64,000 nucleotides of DNA from Amoebidium appalachense (GCA_963693365.1 CAVNZM010000004.1:11160001-11224000); one strand, 5' to 3'; positions 17,094 through 60,792 are shown, counted from the first letter of the stretch. Made by a program: numbers and translations. The notes: generated by a model not told the origin, from the sequence alone.

Positions 17094-17320
17094 TCAGGAT
17101 CCGCCATTTCCCCCAAATAACGTTCCAGGTGCCGTCTCCCCCGAAAATCCCACTTCCCCCTCAGTCCCCCCCACGCCCTCACGTAGAACCCCTCCTGGAC
17201 CTGAAAGTCCGCTGGATGGAGGCGAAGACACCTGCTCCATGCTTGGTGTAGGAGACTCGTGGTGCTCGAATCCGGTCAGGACAACATGTTCGCGGACACG
17301 GGCGGGCCGGTGCAATCTGG
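17094..17320 (-). CDS. Weak candidate terminal exon, unknown protein
   Basis: On the minus strand, after a poly-C tract ending in ccccag, an open stretch runs to a stop at 17094 and encodes a Gly/Ser/Pro/Glu-rich tail (motifs REHVVLTGFEHHESPT, SMEQVSSPPSSG). Codon content looks more protein-like than the surroundings. No domain is recognised and no partner exons were found upstream, so it may be spurious. Confidence 0.25.
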
Positions 17321-17842
17321 GGAGGGGAGGGGGGGGGGGGGGGGTAGGGGAAGGTGGCAGTGAGGGTGGGTGGAGAGGGAGGGGGAGGAGATGCAGAAAA
17401 GGGGGTGGGGGTGGGGTGGGGGGGGGGGGGGGGGGGGGGGGGGATTTCGGGTTATTTCCACTGTAGTAACCAGCAGCGATCAACGTGAAAGAATCTGAAC
17501 CCGCCGGTCATGTGGTTTTCTGGCAACCTTGCCCCTCTGTCTTGTGCATTGATATATAGTATAGTGAATGGGTATATCTAGCCTCGTGAATAGCCACAGT
17601 ATAAAGATAGGGTTGCTTTGGTTCACCAGATATCAGTTGTGCAGTATGTATGGAATATGTCTTCGGCAGTTGTTAGCAGATAATTAGTTACTAGTGCCGT
17701 ATAGTGTATACATGCTGTATACATGGGCTCAGTAAGCGTGTAGTAAACTTTTTTTACAACCTTGTATATGTAGAGTGTATGGATAAACATCTCCGGGTCG
17801 GGTTGGTTTGGCTAGCATATATTTCACCTCCTTATTGCCGCA

Positions 17843-17887
<45 letters not shown>

Positions 17888-18446
17888 CCCGCCCGCCCGC
17901 CCACCCACCCACCCACCCACCCACCACCACCACCAACAAAAAAAAAAAAATCGTCCTCAAAAACCCCCAACCCCACAGGGTCTTTCCCCCAGCTTCGGGA
18001 CGATTATGGGCCAAGAAAATGTTAGGACAAAGGGCCCCGGGGCTATTTCCCCACCTCATGCTCTCTCTTTTTTCTGTGCCTAATATCCACTTCTGCCTTA
18101 TAAGTTCTTTCGTCGGGGAGAAAGGGGGGGGGGGTAGTGTTAGGATTGGCTTTGATCGGGAATAGTGCGGGAGAAAGTGTGTGGAGGAGAGAAGGAGGGG
18201 AGGGTGGGGGGAGAAGGGGGGGGGGGGGGGGAGTCGAGAAAGAGAGAGAGATTCTTATGCTACGGTGACATGCTACACAAAAAAAAAAACGCGAAAAGGG
18301 GCAAAGGAATAGGGAGACAGTGCCCAAAGGAACATGACATGCAGGGAGGTGGAGGGGGATATGCCTGGGGGAGGTACGGTGGGGTGCAGGAGGGGGGAGA
18401 AGGAAAGGGGGGGATGGGGGGGGGGGGGGGGGGGGGGGGGGAAGGA
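17321..18446. other. Region 3' of the LCAT-like gene, mostly low complexity
   Basis: Contains G-rich tracts (17330-17443), a poly-C run (17844-17886), A-rich sequence near 17938-17950 and G runs at 18219-18230 and 18419-18441. A short stretch at 18106-18043 could be an extra last exon of the LCAT-like gene (see findings). Confidence 0.5.
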
Positions 18447-21400
18447 TTACCGGCTGTCGGAGGCCGGATGTGTGCGAGGGTCCAGATGGGCCAGTGCCCA
18501 GTTGAGCACGGTGACGTCATCAAGCAGGTACGAGTGGGCAGCCCGGTAGGTCACGTGCACGTGGGGGATGCCGCGGGGCAGATAGGTGTCGCTGACGGGT
18601 ATCATGTTGTCCCCGTCACGGGTCGGGTCGGGGGTGTCCCGGTCCAGGCCGCACACGGACTTAGGGCCGTTTTTCATCAGTCGGTACCTGTGTGGATATT
18701 GGATTTATGAGGAAAGTGTGCTTTGGGCACGTGTATGAGTGTGATGTATAAAATGACTTTGAATATGGAAATCACGTTGGAAAAATGCCTAGTATCAAGT
18801 GCAGGGCGAAGGGGAAGAAAATGGAGTAAAGAGGAGAGGCCTGTTTTAGCAAATTTGTCTTTGCTTTCACTAACCAATAGTGTGCACCTAAATCAATCGT
18901 GAGGCTTTAAACTGGTGCGCACATCAAGTAAAAAATATCCCCACTTTCCTAGCAAGAACTTGAAATGCATGCTATGTTAATTCCTATGTCGTTTAAACCT
19001 GATATGTCTCTTAACACCCCATGGCCATAGCAAAAACCCATTCCCTGATTAACCAAAAGTCCACCGACCCGTGTACGTGCGTGCGTACGTGCGGGTGCGC
19101 GGTGTGAGTGTGTGTGTGTGGTGGGGGGGGGGGGGGGGGGGGGGGGGGAGGGAGGGGGGGGGGGGGGGGGGGGGGGGGGGCAGCCATGTACCTTGTGAGC
19201 TGGCCTGTGCCAGCAATCATGGCTATGGGGGGCCAACGGCTATCCATGTTGAGGCCTATGGTCTGTATGTGCTGCTGAAACGACCTGGGAGGGGGGATGG
19301 GGGGAGGGGGAGGGAGGGGGAGGATTTTTAAGCATCAGGGGTAGGGGGCACCTCCCAAAGTGAGGGTGAGGGCAAAATGCCTAGGGTGGAGAGAGAGAGA
19401 TGGTCAGAGGGATTTCCGTGTAGAAAAGCAGGAGAAGAGTGGTTAATGTTACGGAAGAGGGGCTGCCAGGACGACGGGAATGGGGGCACGAAAAGGGAAG
19501 AGAGGGGGGGGGGGGGGGGGGGGGTCACAGTTGCTTGTTCCTTTGTTTTCTTTTGCGCGGGGGGGGCGGGGGGGGAGGGAGGGGGAGTGGCTGGGGGGAA
19601 GAGGGCAGTGTGTGTGTGTGAGCGTGTGTGTGTGTGGGGGGGGGGGGGGGGGGGGGGGGGAGGGGGGGGGGAGGGGGAGGCAAAGAGAAGGACAGGTAGG
19701 CGGGGGGGATCCCCGGGGGGGGGGAGGGGGAGAGGGGGGGGGAGGGTGGAAAAGGAGTTGCGGACAACTCGGAGGAGGAGAAGGGGGGGGGGGGAGGACG
19801 GGGGGGAGGGGGGGGGGGGGGGGGGGGGGGGGAAGGGGAGAGGGGTTTCAAAGTTTTTCTTATTTTTCACGGGGGGATGAGGGGTGGGAAGGAGGAGGTG
19901 GGCATGGAGGCAAGGAGGAAAACAAGTGGGCCCGGGGGATCCCTGGGCGGGGGGAGGGAGGGGGGGGGGGGGGGGGGGAGGGGCTCATTACTTTCCGTCC
20001 TGCAGAGCCCTCTCCAGAAAAGCAACATAGCTGTCGTACTCGGGCGTGCCCACCACTGTCTCTTTGTGGTCAGGGTGGAACACCCCCCACTGCTGCCTCA
20101 CCCACGTCTGCGTGTCGTAATAGTCGAATTTGATTGGCTCAAAATCAGCGTCCACAATACCACACCCATGAAGCGGATATATGGAAAAGGGACTCGACCA
20201 TGAAAACTGCGAGCGGGCATTCATGATTCGTGTGTTCATTCCGATGGGGCGCCCAAAGGTTAGTTCAGCGAGAAACATGGGGGCGGATGGTCGGAAAGGG
20301 GAGCCGGCAAAAAGGGCACTGTGGATGAGGCTTGGGTTGCGGTGGATGGCTGCAAGAGTGGATAGCCCACCCATGCTGTGGGCTACAAGTTGCACCTGTG
20401 TGTGTGTGTGTGTGTGGTGTATGTGTGTGTGTGTGTGTGTGTGTTATTTGTGGACGGGTTTGTGTGTGATTTGGGGGCAGAAGGCGAGCGGTTTGGAAGG
20501 GTACGGGAAGAGGCGTGGTTGGGAAGTGGCGCCGGGGAGGAAGGGGGGGGGGGGGGGGGGGGGGGGGGTATTACAGTGTGTATGTGCGTGTGCACGAAAT
20601 GTGTATCTGTCTGTGTATTTGTAAGTGTGTGTTAGTGCACGTGCATACTGTTAAGTGTCCGTGTGTGGGTGTGTGTGTTGAAAGGGGGAAGGGGGTTGTG
20701 TGTTAAAAGGGGGGGCAGGGGTAGGAGGAAAAGAGGGCAAATGAATTGCCGAAGGGAGGGGGTAGGGGGGGGGGGGAGGGAAGGGGGTCGAATGTGAGAG
20801 TAGATGGCAAGGGTGTTGCAGATGTATATGTAGGGGCAGGGATTTGCTGCAATGGGTGGTGCAGAAGAACATGTGCACACCGGGAGGGAAGCCGTGGGGA
20901 GGGGGGGGGGGGGGGCTTTTTGGAAGGGCAGATTTGGAAAAGACTCGATGCATGCATGTGGCGAACAAAGTAATAGTACCACGTGAAAAGTACGAGAAAA
21001 AACCATCAAAGCACGTACCTGCACGTTCTGGTGCATTCTCGACACCTCCTCGATGAATCGGCTCAGGCCCTCTGTGGTCTCCCACAGGCTTCTCCTCCAA
21101 TCATATGAGTACGTGTACACCACCCGTCCCTGGCCCTTTAGCAGCCGCACGATAGGAAGATATCTCTTCCACGTCCGCCCTAGAAATTTCACCTTCCGCA
21201 CAATTCCGGCGGGTTCCAAACCGTCGGATTTTTGTTTCCCCGTTTCCGGATCGAACTCGAGGGGTAGGGCAAGGTCCGGGTGCCCAGGCGGACCCCCATT
21301 CCCCGGCCAGGGCCACAGCAAATTTCCGTGAAACCACGCCTTTCTACCAGTATTGGGGTCAATCAGATAGGAGCTCTTCACTCCGGGGACAAAAATTACC

Positions 21401-22749
21401 GGAATTTCGGCCAGTGGGTGGTGGTGTGACCCCAGCACCCGATGAATAAGCCCTCGGGGCACGTGTGGGATACAGTGGCGGTGGTGGTGGTCGGTCAAGG
21501 GGATGTCACGTGACTGAGGTTGACCAATAGCCGGGCCAGAGGTTGCGCTTTGCGGATTTACCGCTGCGGTGTGCTCAGGTTCGGGTGTGGTTTGAATTTC
21601 TGCGTCTACTTCCTCTTCTCCCTCGGTGGTAAAGTGCAATTTCACTGCACCGCTCACATCATGCGCCTGGCTGCACGTGTTGTGTGCAACTGCAGTATGA
21701 GCCCCAAATATCGTGGGATGAATGGCGCTGGTGGGGGGTGCCAATGCGCTCGCGGGGGTGTCTGAAGCCGGGCTTTTGGTTTCTGCCGAAGTAGGAGGGG
21801 TATTTGCCTCTTCCATGATTATGCTCACTGTTGAAAGACAACGAGGACTCCGGGACGTTCCCTGAGAAGGGTCCAGTCGCTGGGGCTCTTGCGGAGACAC
21901 GTGCAATTTCGACAAAACGGGGTTTCTGCATTCGATTTCCGGTGTTTGCGGCTCGGAAATTGATGCCTCCTCCAAGGTTTCGAGTGGTGTGTGTGGTATT
22001 GTGAGTGGCTCGACTATAACAGGAGTGACCTGCGTGGCGTGCGTGTCTGGCGAAGGGGTGAAAAACGAAGCCAGGGGTCCGTGCTGAAGTGAAAGCTTGC
22101 TTGGAACAGGGGATTTCTTGAAAACCCCCGGTTTTTTACCCTTTTGCTCCTTTTCTTCCTCCTCGAGCACGTGGATCGCTTCGCTCAGAATCGAAATCGT
22201 TTTCTTTCCGAGTTCCGTCTTCGTCGTTTCAGTTCGACCGCGCATCTGTACGTTTTGCTGCAAAACGGGTTTACTAGGGGTGTTTGGAGGAGTGCCCGGT
22301 GGGTCATATTTAAGCTCTACCCCAGGGGCCCACGTTTTTGGAGCAGAAACCACGGATGTTTTTGGTGTGACTTTCTTGGACGAGAAAGGGGAACGGGTGG
22401 AAAAGGATAACATACACTTGCGGGGTGTGATTTCTTTCTTGGGGTGCTGTGGTGTATCCGTTTTGAACTTTTCGCTCCGCTTGAGTTTTATCTCAGGTGG
22501 TACCCCTGTGAAAATTTTCTGGACAAATTCTTTGGATATTTGCTCGGGTGCAACGTTCCGGCCCACATTCTGACTTTCACCACTTGCAGCACATGACTCG
22601 TCTCTCGCTTTCCTTTCTGTTGGGGTTTGACAGGACATCTTGGTTGGTGTGCAACGTGACCGTGTGACTAATGTGTGCGTGAACATAGAATACGTCCTGC
22701 ATACGGTAAGCTTCAGGGAGCAGCTCTTATTTTTTTCTCTACTAATCAT
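18447..22749 (-). CDS. LCAT-family acyltransferase / phospholipase with long N-terminal extension
   Basis: Exons on the minus strand: 22749 (or 22638) to 21019, 20395-19992, 19284-19192 and 18687-18447. Phases agree at every junction. From the ATG at 22638, which has A at -3, the product is 785 residues; in-frame ATGs at 22686 and 22749 would add 16 or 37. Residues 1 to about 440 are Ser/Thr/Pro/Lys-rich and likely disordered. The alpha/beta-hydrolase part follows: IPVIFVPGVKSSYLID, YTYSYDWRRSLWE, the nucleophile elbow AHSMGG (Ser547), AMIAGTGQLT, GDNMIPVSDTYLP (Asp732) and AAHSYLLDD (His757). This Ser-Asp-His order fits LCAT/PDAT-type enzymes that move acyl groups between lipids. No clear signal peptide or membrane anchor is seen. 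GTAATC at the stop may instead be a donor. Confidence 0.92.
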
Positions 22750-23412
22750 CAAAAGGGATACGAGATATAAAAACAACACACGTGAACGAAATCTTGCCCA
22801 CGTACAGATCTGAGAGTGTGTGAGGGTACGAACAAAGACCACGAGAGACAATCCGCGTCATCCTTACACTTACACACAATCCCTTACACTTAAACATAAT
22901 AGGTCAAACTGCGGCACATTTGCAATGGCCTCGCCCCTCGGTACCTAAAAAGTGAAATCCGTGTACTGAGGCAAGATGGTTCGTTATGTAGTACAAACCA
23001 AACCTACTGCATGTACAGTATGCCGTGCATATGGAATCCGAAGCATACCTAAAAATGACAAAAATGGAAAACGCTGCGTAACAATCACGTCAATTCTTCG
23101 TGATTTATGTCCATACGAGAGAATCACGGTGCACGTGGCCTGGTGTCCACTGGATATCGTGTCACCCCCTTCGCACACAAACGGCCCGCAACTTGCAAGC
23201 TTGTAGGCTACATGTGTCACCAGTGCATGACGTCACTGAAGATTCGACGTTATTAGCCAATGAATTAGTGCAATAGATTTGAATACATTCCATTGCTAGA
23301 TCCACCCAGGACCAACCTGACTAATTAGGCCAGCCTCCCCAGTCTGTGTCGCTCTGTGAGCGTGTAATGTAGCAAGCTTGTGCGTGGCGTTTCGTTCTTT
23401 TTCCGCCATGCC
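22750..23412. promoter_or_regulatory. Divergent intergenic region between LCAT-like gene and + strand LCAT-like fragment
   Basis: Unlike most of the window this stretch has no homopolymer arrays. The frame upstream of 22749 stays open on the minus strand to 22851. It should hold the LCAT-like promoter; no TATA box was recognised with confidence. Confidence 0.4.
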
Positions 23413-23649
23413 ATGAAGGTGGTCGTTTTCATGCTACTTTGCGTCATTCACGGCCTCACGAGGCGTCGTCTTTTTAACACAAGCACATACAGGTAACATC
23501 CTGGTGCATGCGTACAACGGCACCTGGTGGTCCATGCTCTACCTCTCACTCAAAACTGCTTTTTGGCAGCACGTGCAGACCATAGGCCTCGACAAGGACA
23601 GCCGTCGGCCCTTCATGGCCATGATTGCTGGCAAAAGCCAAATCACACG
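23413..23649 (+). pseudogene. LCAT-like exon fragment, paralogous to the 19284-19192 exon
   Basis: The segment 23493-23649 is open in one frame and encodes NGTWWSMLYL, HVQTIGLDKDSRR and AMIAGKSQIT, ending at a gtacat donor. The last ~90 bases closely match the LCAT-like exon at 19284-19192 (HIQTIGLNMDSRW, AMIAGTGQLT), ending at the same donor sequence. Upstream, an ATG at 23413 starts a hydrophobic peptide (MKVVVFMLLCVIHG) that reaches cag|gtaaca at 23492, usable as donor or acceptor. No copies of the nucleophile or His exons follow before the repeats begin. Probably a partial duplication; an unfinished second gene cannot be excluded. Confidence 0.6.
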
Positions 23650-23668
23650 GTACATGCTCTCCCCCTCC

Positions 23669-23717
<49 letters not shown>

Positions 23718-24167
23718 TTCAACGACCACCCACGTGTACATTCACACACAAGTACCCGCGCTGTCCCCACCAACCTCTCTTGTCTCCCGTTGTGCGCGCG
23801 TCTCTCCATCGTTCTGGTCCTTGTGAGCTGTCCTTGTGTAGTCTTGCATTCAGCAACTCCCAATCTTTCCCTTGGTTTCCTGCCTCTGTCGCCCAATAAT
23901 ATTTCTTTTCGCTGCCCTCCTTCCCATGCCTCCCACCTTCTCCCCAACCCTCCTCCTTCTCACCCCCAAACTGTTTCCTCGTTGTTCCAACCCTCCTTGT
24001 TTTGTTCTGCAGTGGTTCCAACATCAATAATTCACCCTCTCTCCATATCTCTTCGTGCCTGCCTCTCTTGCAACCCCCCCCCCCCCCCTCGGGTGCCCTT
24101 CTCCCTCTTCTACCTCCCCCCCCCCCCCCCCCGCCTCCCCTTTCTCCCCAGCTTCTCTGCACACCTT

Positions 24168-24199
<32 letters not shown>

Positions 24200-24552
24200 C
24201 CTCCCTCAGCACATCCTTTTCTCCCGCCTTCGCACCCTCCCATCCCTCCCTCCTTCCCTCTCGCTCTTCTTCCTCTCTTTCTCCTCGACACGACGTTTCT
24301 CTTCTCCCCCTCCACCCCCTCCCTCCCCCTCCCTACCCCCCCCCTTCCTCCCCTCTCGGATCATACTCTTTCTTGTTTTGATGTGACCTCTTTTTTGTCA
24401 GCAGTATGTTTTTATCCGTGTTTGATTGCGCAGCCCTTCTGAATCCAACCGAGTGACTCCCCCCCCCTCTCTCCCCGGGGGGTGCCGCTGCTCAGGGCAG
24501 ACACCAACCAATGTACCCCAGGCCCCTTGTATCCGTTGCCCTATCGTGCAAG

Positions 24553-24618
<66 letters not shown>

Positions 24619-24802
24619 GCCCCTCCCCCCTCTCCTCTTGTCCCTCCCTCTCCCTCTCTCCTCCCTATCCTCTCTCTCTCTCTCACTCTCTCTTTCTATC
24701 CCTCTATTTTCCTCCCACCAGGTTGCCCCTCCTAAGATCCCAACCCACCTGCTTCACTCTTTCTTTCTCTCTTGGTCTCTCGAACCAACCAAGTTGAATC
24801 CC

Positions 24803-24834
<32 letters not shown>

Positions 24835-25101
24835 ATCCCACTTGCCTGCCTGCCCGCATCTCTTTTGAATTTCTTTCACTTCACCCTATTGAAAATCCTT
24901 AATGCATTAAAGCTTGCATCTTTCCACAACTCTATTCCACGAACAACAAACTAGGTTTCTGTCTTCCTTGTTTTAAGTGGACCTCGAAAGAGCTCCTCGG
25001 AAGTCGGAAGACGGCCATCTGGGCCCTTTAGCTACGAGATGTGCCATACTTAGAAATTCGTGTGTGCGGTTGTGCGTGTCTGCACGTGTGTGCCTACGGT
25101 G
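23650..25101. repeat. C-rich and CT-rich low-complexity region, no gene recognised
   Basis: Holds a 47-base C run (23671-23717), several C-rich blocks to 24360, a (CT)n array at about 24555-24616 and poly-C at 24805-24834. The bases from 24950 to 25101 are unique sequence without a recognised gene. Confidence 0.7.
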
Positions 25102-25106
25102 GTTCC

Positions 25107-25510
25107 TGTTGGAGTGCAGACTTACGCTCACTCCACAATATGTGTATGTTAGCTTTACAATTGGTTCCGTGTACACAGACACACACTGACACTCGATCAC
25201 CACATGCACATCTGCATAGTTGAGGAATGTTGCCAATTGTGTTTTGACTGCAAACGATTGGTTCACTGGTCCCAGAGATCTCTAAATAAAAGTAACCAAT
25301 CCGATTAGCGCCTGGCATCCGGATTACATTCCAGACTGCTGCCCCACGGGTATATAAACCACGTCTCTGCCAGGTGCAGTCATGGAGTTCAGTCATGGAG
25401 TTCAGTCATGGAGTTCAGTCATGGAGTTAACACACTGAAAGCAGTAAAAAACGGGTCAGCGCCCAAGCGCGCCACGACGACCCTAGTCACAGCGGACTCT
25501 ACTTCCAACA
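25107..25510 (+). repeat. 5' LTR of the TRIM-like element
   Basis: Starts TGTTGG and ends CCAACA. Contains TATATAAA at 25351-25358, CCAAT-type motifs upstream of it and three to four tandem copies of a 13-bp unit (agtcatggagttc) just downstream, near the expected RNA start. Confidence 0.93.
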
Positions 25511-25511
25511 G

Positions 25512-25525
25512 GGTTATGGGCCCAG
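25512..25525 (+). promoter_or_regulatory. Primer-binding site, initiator tRNA-Met anticodon arm
   Basis: GGTTATGGGCCCAG lies one base after the 5' LTR. It is the reverse complement of the conserved anticodon-arm sequence CUGGGCCCAUAACC of eukaryotic initiator tRNA-Met. Drosophila copia is known to prime this way with a half-tRNA. Confidence 0.9.
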
Positions 25526-25812
25526 ACACGACACCGCGGCCTCTAACTTCACGTCCCCTACGACGCCTTGAACGGAGGAGCCAGAACCCGACTTCTAGGC
25601 TGTACCCTACACCCGCGAGCGTATTTCCGTGAAGTAGAGACTTTCGCTTCCACAAACTCCATCCGCAGCAGCCTGCGACATCAACGTCAAGTATTCCACT
25701 TCATTGGCGGGGCAAGCACCACAGTGGAATGCACACCCCGGTCTACCCTGCAAGTAGCCACACTCACTCTCTCTTCTCTAGTGGTGTGTACACTTCTCCA
25801 ATTGGGTAGGGG

Positions 25813-26216
25813 TGTTGGAGTGCAGACTTACGCTCACTCCACAATATGTGTATGTTAGCTTTACAATTGGTTCCGTGTACACAGACACACACTGACACTC
25901 GATCACCACATGCACATCTGCATAGTTGAGGAATGTTGCCAATTGTGTTTTGACTGCAAACGATTGGTTCACTGGTCCCAGAGATCTCTAAATAAAAGTA
26001 ACCAATCCGATTAGCGCCTGGCATCCGGATTACATTCCAGACTGCTGCCCCACGGGTATATAAACCACGTCTCTGCCAGGTGCAGTCATGGAGTTCAGTC
26101 ATGGAGTTCAGTCATGGAGTTCAGTCATGGAGTTAACACACTGAAAGCAGTAAAAAACGGGTCAGCGCCCAAGCGCGCCACGACGACCCTAGTCACAGCG
26201 GACTCTACTTCCAACA
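25813..26216 (+). repeat. 3' LTR of the TRIM-like element
   Basis: Copy of 25107-25510 shifted by 706 bases with no difference found by eye. TATATAAA lies at 26057-26064. Confidence 0.93.
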
Positions 26217-26221
26217 GTTCC

Positions 26222-26396
26222 TTGCCACGGTGCGGCGGTGCATGGGGAGAAGTTGTCATCCGGACACCGGAGTGACCACTGACCAGACGAGTATAACCTG
26301 GTGTTCTCGCGAGTCACCGACGTGTACGTGCCACGGTCAACCTTCTGTTGAAAAAAGTGAAGGATTAGTCACTCTGTGAGTGCTGTCTTCCCTGCG

Positions 26397-26427
<31 letters not shown>

Positions 26428-27242
26428 GTTGCCGCACAGGTGGCGTAGTAAGTTGTGTCCGGCCACTTACGTGTGTGTGCTTGGGCGTTTTGGGTGCCTT
26501 ATAAGCATATACGTAAGCCAGTAGGTACTACATATGTAGTGAAGGATTGGCTCCAAGCGCATCGATGGAAAAGCCGTAGCTGATTGGTGGTTGTGTGCAG
26601 TAAACAAAAATCCAAAAACAACCGCGATTTGTAGCAGGGTCACTTTGCAGGTGGGAAACCGAGAACGGAAACATCACTGAGATGTACACCTGCTAAGCCT
26701 ACGCCTGTGATACACGGCCGCAACTTCCCGAACACGCTGGCCTTCTGTAATAAAGCACTCCGTCCACGTGAACCGGCCGCGGCACCTGAAGCCCCAACTC
26801 TTTTTGTCTTATTATGCATCTGCTTTGTGGAGCTCTCCGTGAAGAGTCCTCTCGGGCTCCTGCCTAAGAAGGCCGACTAGCAGTGACCAAGCCTCCCGAG
26901 TCCCGACTCCCGAAAGCTTTGCGCTTTTGATTGGCACGACATACTTGCCAGGTCCAATCCTTTCTCCTGGCTCCCGAGGCCTCCTGCTTCCTCCCTGGTC
27001 CCGGGTTGCGGTTGCACTCTCACATATACAAATCTTTCTCGGTCCCTCCTTATGCTCCATGTTATAATTGATGCCATGGCCAATCCCCCTCGCACCAAGC
27101 CACGCGTGTGACCTTTCCTTCGCCTTTGCAGCCTTGGTGTGTTTGCCTGTGTGTGTCATAATGTGTGTGTATGTATTGGTAGTCGGGTGGTGGGGCCTGG
27201 CGCCCGTGTTTTTTTTTTTTTTTTCACCCTCCAAATTGGGGT

Positions 27243-27277
<35 letters not shown>

Positions 27278-28205
27278 GGAGGGGGGCATGCTACCATGAC
27301 AAATGCACGCGTAGGGGGCTCGCTCGATTCGGGTGCCGCCATTGGGCCAAGTGCGTACAGCAACTCTGTAATACAGCCTGGTCTGCGGACCACAGCCTGT
27401 GGTGACCGTGCGTTTCATTGGCGATTCGGAAAAGGTAACCTTTCTGTGAGTGGTTCAAAACGCATCCAATCAAAATACGGAAACAGAATAATCAACTTTG
27501 ATTGGCTGTGTGCAGTAAACAACACATTCCTTCGCTTCCAATGCGCACCACGACTGACTGCACCCAGTGAACCGACTTTCCAGACACTTCACAAAGCACG
27601 CGGGCACGCGTATAAGTTATGCAAAATAATATACATACATACACAAATATAAAAACACATGTGTGTATGTGCGTGTACCTATACACACATACATATCTAC
27701 ATATACATGTGATAGCTTTCTGCGTGCACAGTATACATATCATCTTCGAGACTCGAAGGGTTGGAACTAATTAGGTAACGGTGAAGTAAGTCAATATCAT
27801 ATATATAACACACACGGGCTGTATGAATGACTGGCTGACGGTCTATCATTGACGTTTTGCCCGTGGTATGCCTAAAAACAATTTTCTGTCTAAGATATTG
27901 ATTACTTGTAACTGCAAGGCTGTGCCCCTGCGTATTTCTTACGCTGGCAGTCTCGATCTTGTCAGTTTTCTTTAGATCGTTCATGTAGTAACATCCGACT
28001 TTTAACTTTGGAGCTGGTATATCTTTCAGTTTCGGATACTGTAAACATACCTACACCCAGGCCAAACAGCCGAGGAATATCTAAATTCTTATCAAACTAT
28101 TATTCGAAACAACTTTTTACGTATGGATAAAGCCTACATTGGAAAGCTGCTGGCGTACATGTGCTGAGTGATATCTAGGGGCTGTCTAGGGCATCACTTA
28201 AAAAA
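26222..28205. other. Intergenic region before the vWA-TSP1 gene, no gene recognised
   Basis: Contains a T run (26399-26427), a T run plus G run (27211-27277) and AT-rich unique sequence up to the start codon at 28206. A minus-strand open frame across 26812-27393 has no recognisable domain. A short element, GATTGG then TGTGCAGTAAACAA, occurs at about 26582 and 27500. The promoter of the vWA-TSP1 gene should lie in the last few hundred bases; a TATA box was not identified. Confidence 0.5.
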
Positions 28206-60353
<32,148 letters not shown>

Positions 60354-60609
60354 GTACGTGTGCCCCCCCGTCTGTCCTTCTCCCCTCTTCTTTTCTCTCC
60401 CTTCTCCCCTTCCACTCTGACGCTCTTACCCCTTTACCAACCTCCTGTGGCCCAAAGGATCGATCCCAACTGTTGTCGAACAGGATAGCCATCCGGTATG
60501 CCCTGCGTTAGCGTAGCACTAGTGATCGGGAATATTCGAGATATTCGGGATAAACTGGTGGATAGGTTCACGATAGATCAGGATAGATCTAGAAGAGTCT
60601 AGAAGATTC
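60354..60609. other. Junction between the vWA-TSP1 gene and the copia element
   Basis: The donor gtacgt at 60354 begins intron 46. By chance or not, the exon's frame stays open to a TAG at 60509-60511 and includes CGPKDR. From about 60512 the sequence is AT-rich with GATAGAT/GGATAG motifs like those inside the hAT-type element. Where the retrotransposon starts cannot be fixed without its 3' LTR. Confidence 0.5.
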
Positions 60610-60777
60610 TATTGGAGTGCTTTGATTGGTAGCGACTAGATCCATAGCGGCGGGTAGACCAATCGGGAATAGTATGTAACATTCCAGTGAGCCAGACCAC
60701 AAGTATATAAAGGTCCCGGCGGGCCAGTCAATGCAAGTCAGCAAATAATAAAGTCTCACAGAGAAACCTCTAAGTTA
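60610..60777 (+). repeat. 5' LTR (at least its 3' part) of a Ty1/copia element
   Basis: Contains TATTGGAGTGC, similar to the TRIM-like LTR start TGTTGGAGTGC, then GATTGGT, ACCAATC, a TAACATTCCAG block, TATATAAA (60704-60711) and AATAAA (60747-60752), in the same order as in the TRIM-like LTR. The left edge is uncertain and may lie upstream of 60610. Confidence 0.65.
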
Positions 60778-60778
60778 C

Positions 60779-60792
60779 GGTTATGGGCCCAG
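60779..60792 (+). promoter_or_regulatory. Primer-binding site of the copia element
   Basis: GGTTATGGGCCCAG, identical to the site in the TRIM-like element and complementary to the anticodon arm of initiator tRNA-Met. Confidence 0.9.

Larger units (their letters stand above)
25102..26221 (+). mobile_element. Miniature non-autonomous LTR retrotransposon (TRIM-like) with 5-bp target duplication
   Basis: The element spans 25107-26216. Two 404-bp direct repeats start TGTTGGAGTGC and end TCCAACA, so the tips are perfect inverted repeats of the TG...CA type. They flank a 302-bp interior with no open frame of note. GTTCC occurs immediately before the left repeat (25102-25106) and after the right one (26217-26221), a 5-bp target duplication. 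By eye the LTRs are identical at a constant offset of 706 bases, so the insertion is very young. A primer-binding site follows the left LTR and a purine-rich stretch (gggtagggg) precedes the right one. It must depend on proteins of another element. Confidence 0.94.

Noticed and set aside
26812-27393. Minus-strand open frame of about 190 codons
   Set aside because: No recognisable domain; part of it is G-run translation and the remainder lacks splice-site or homology support.
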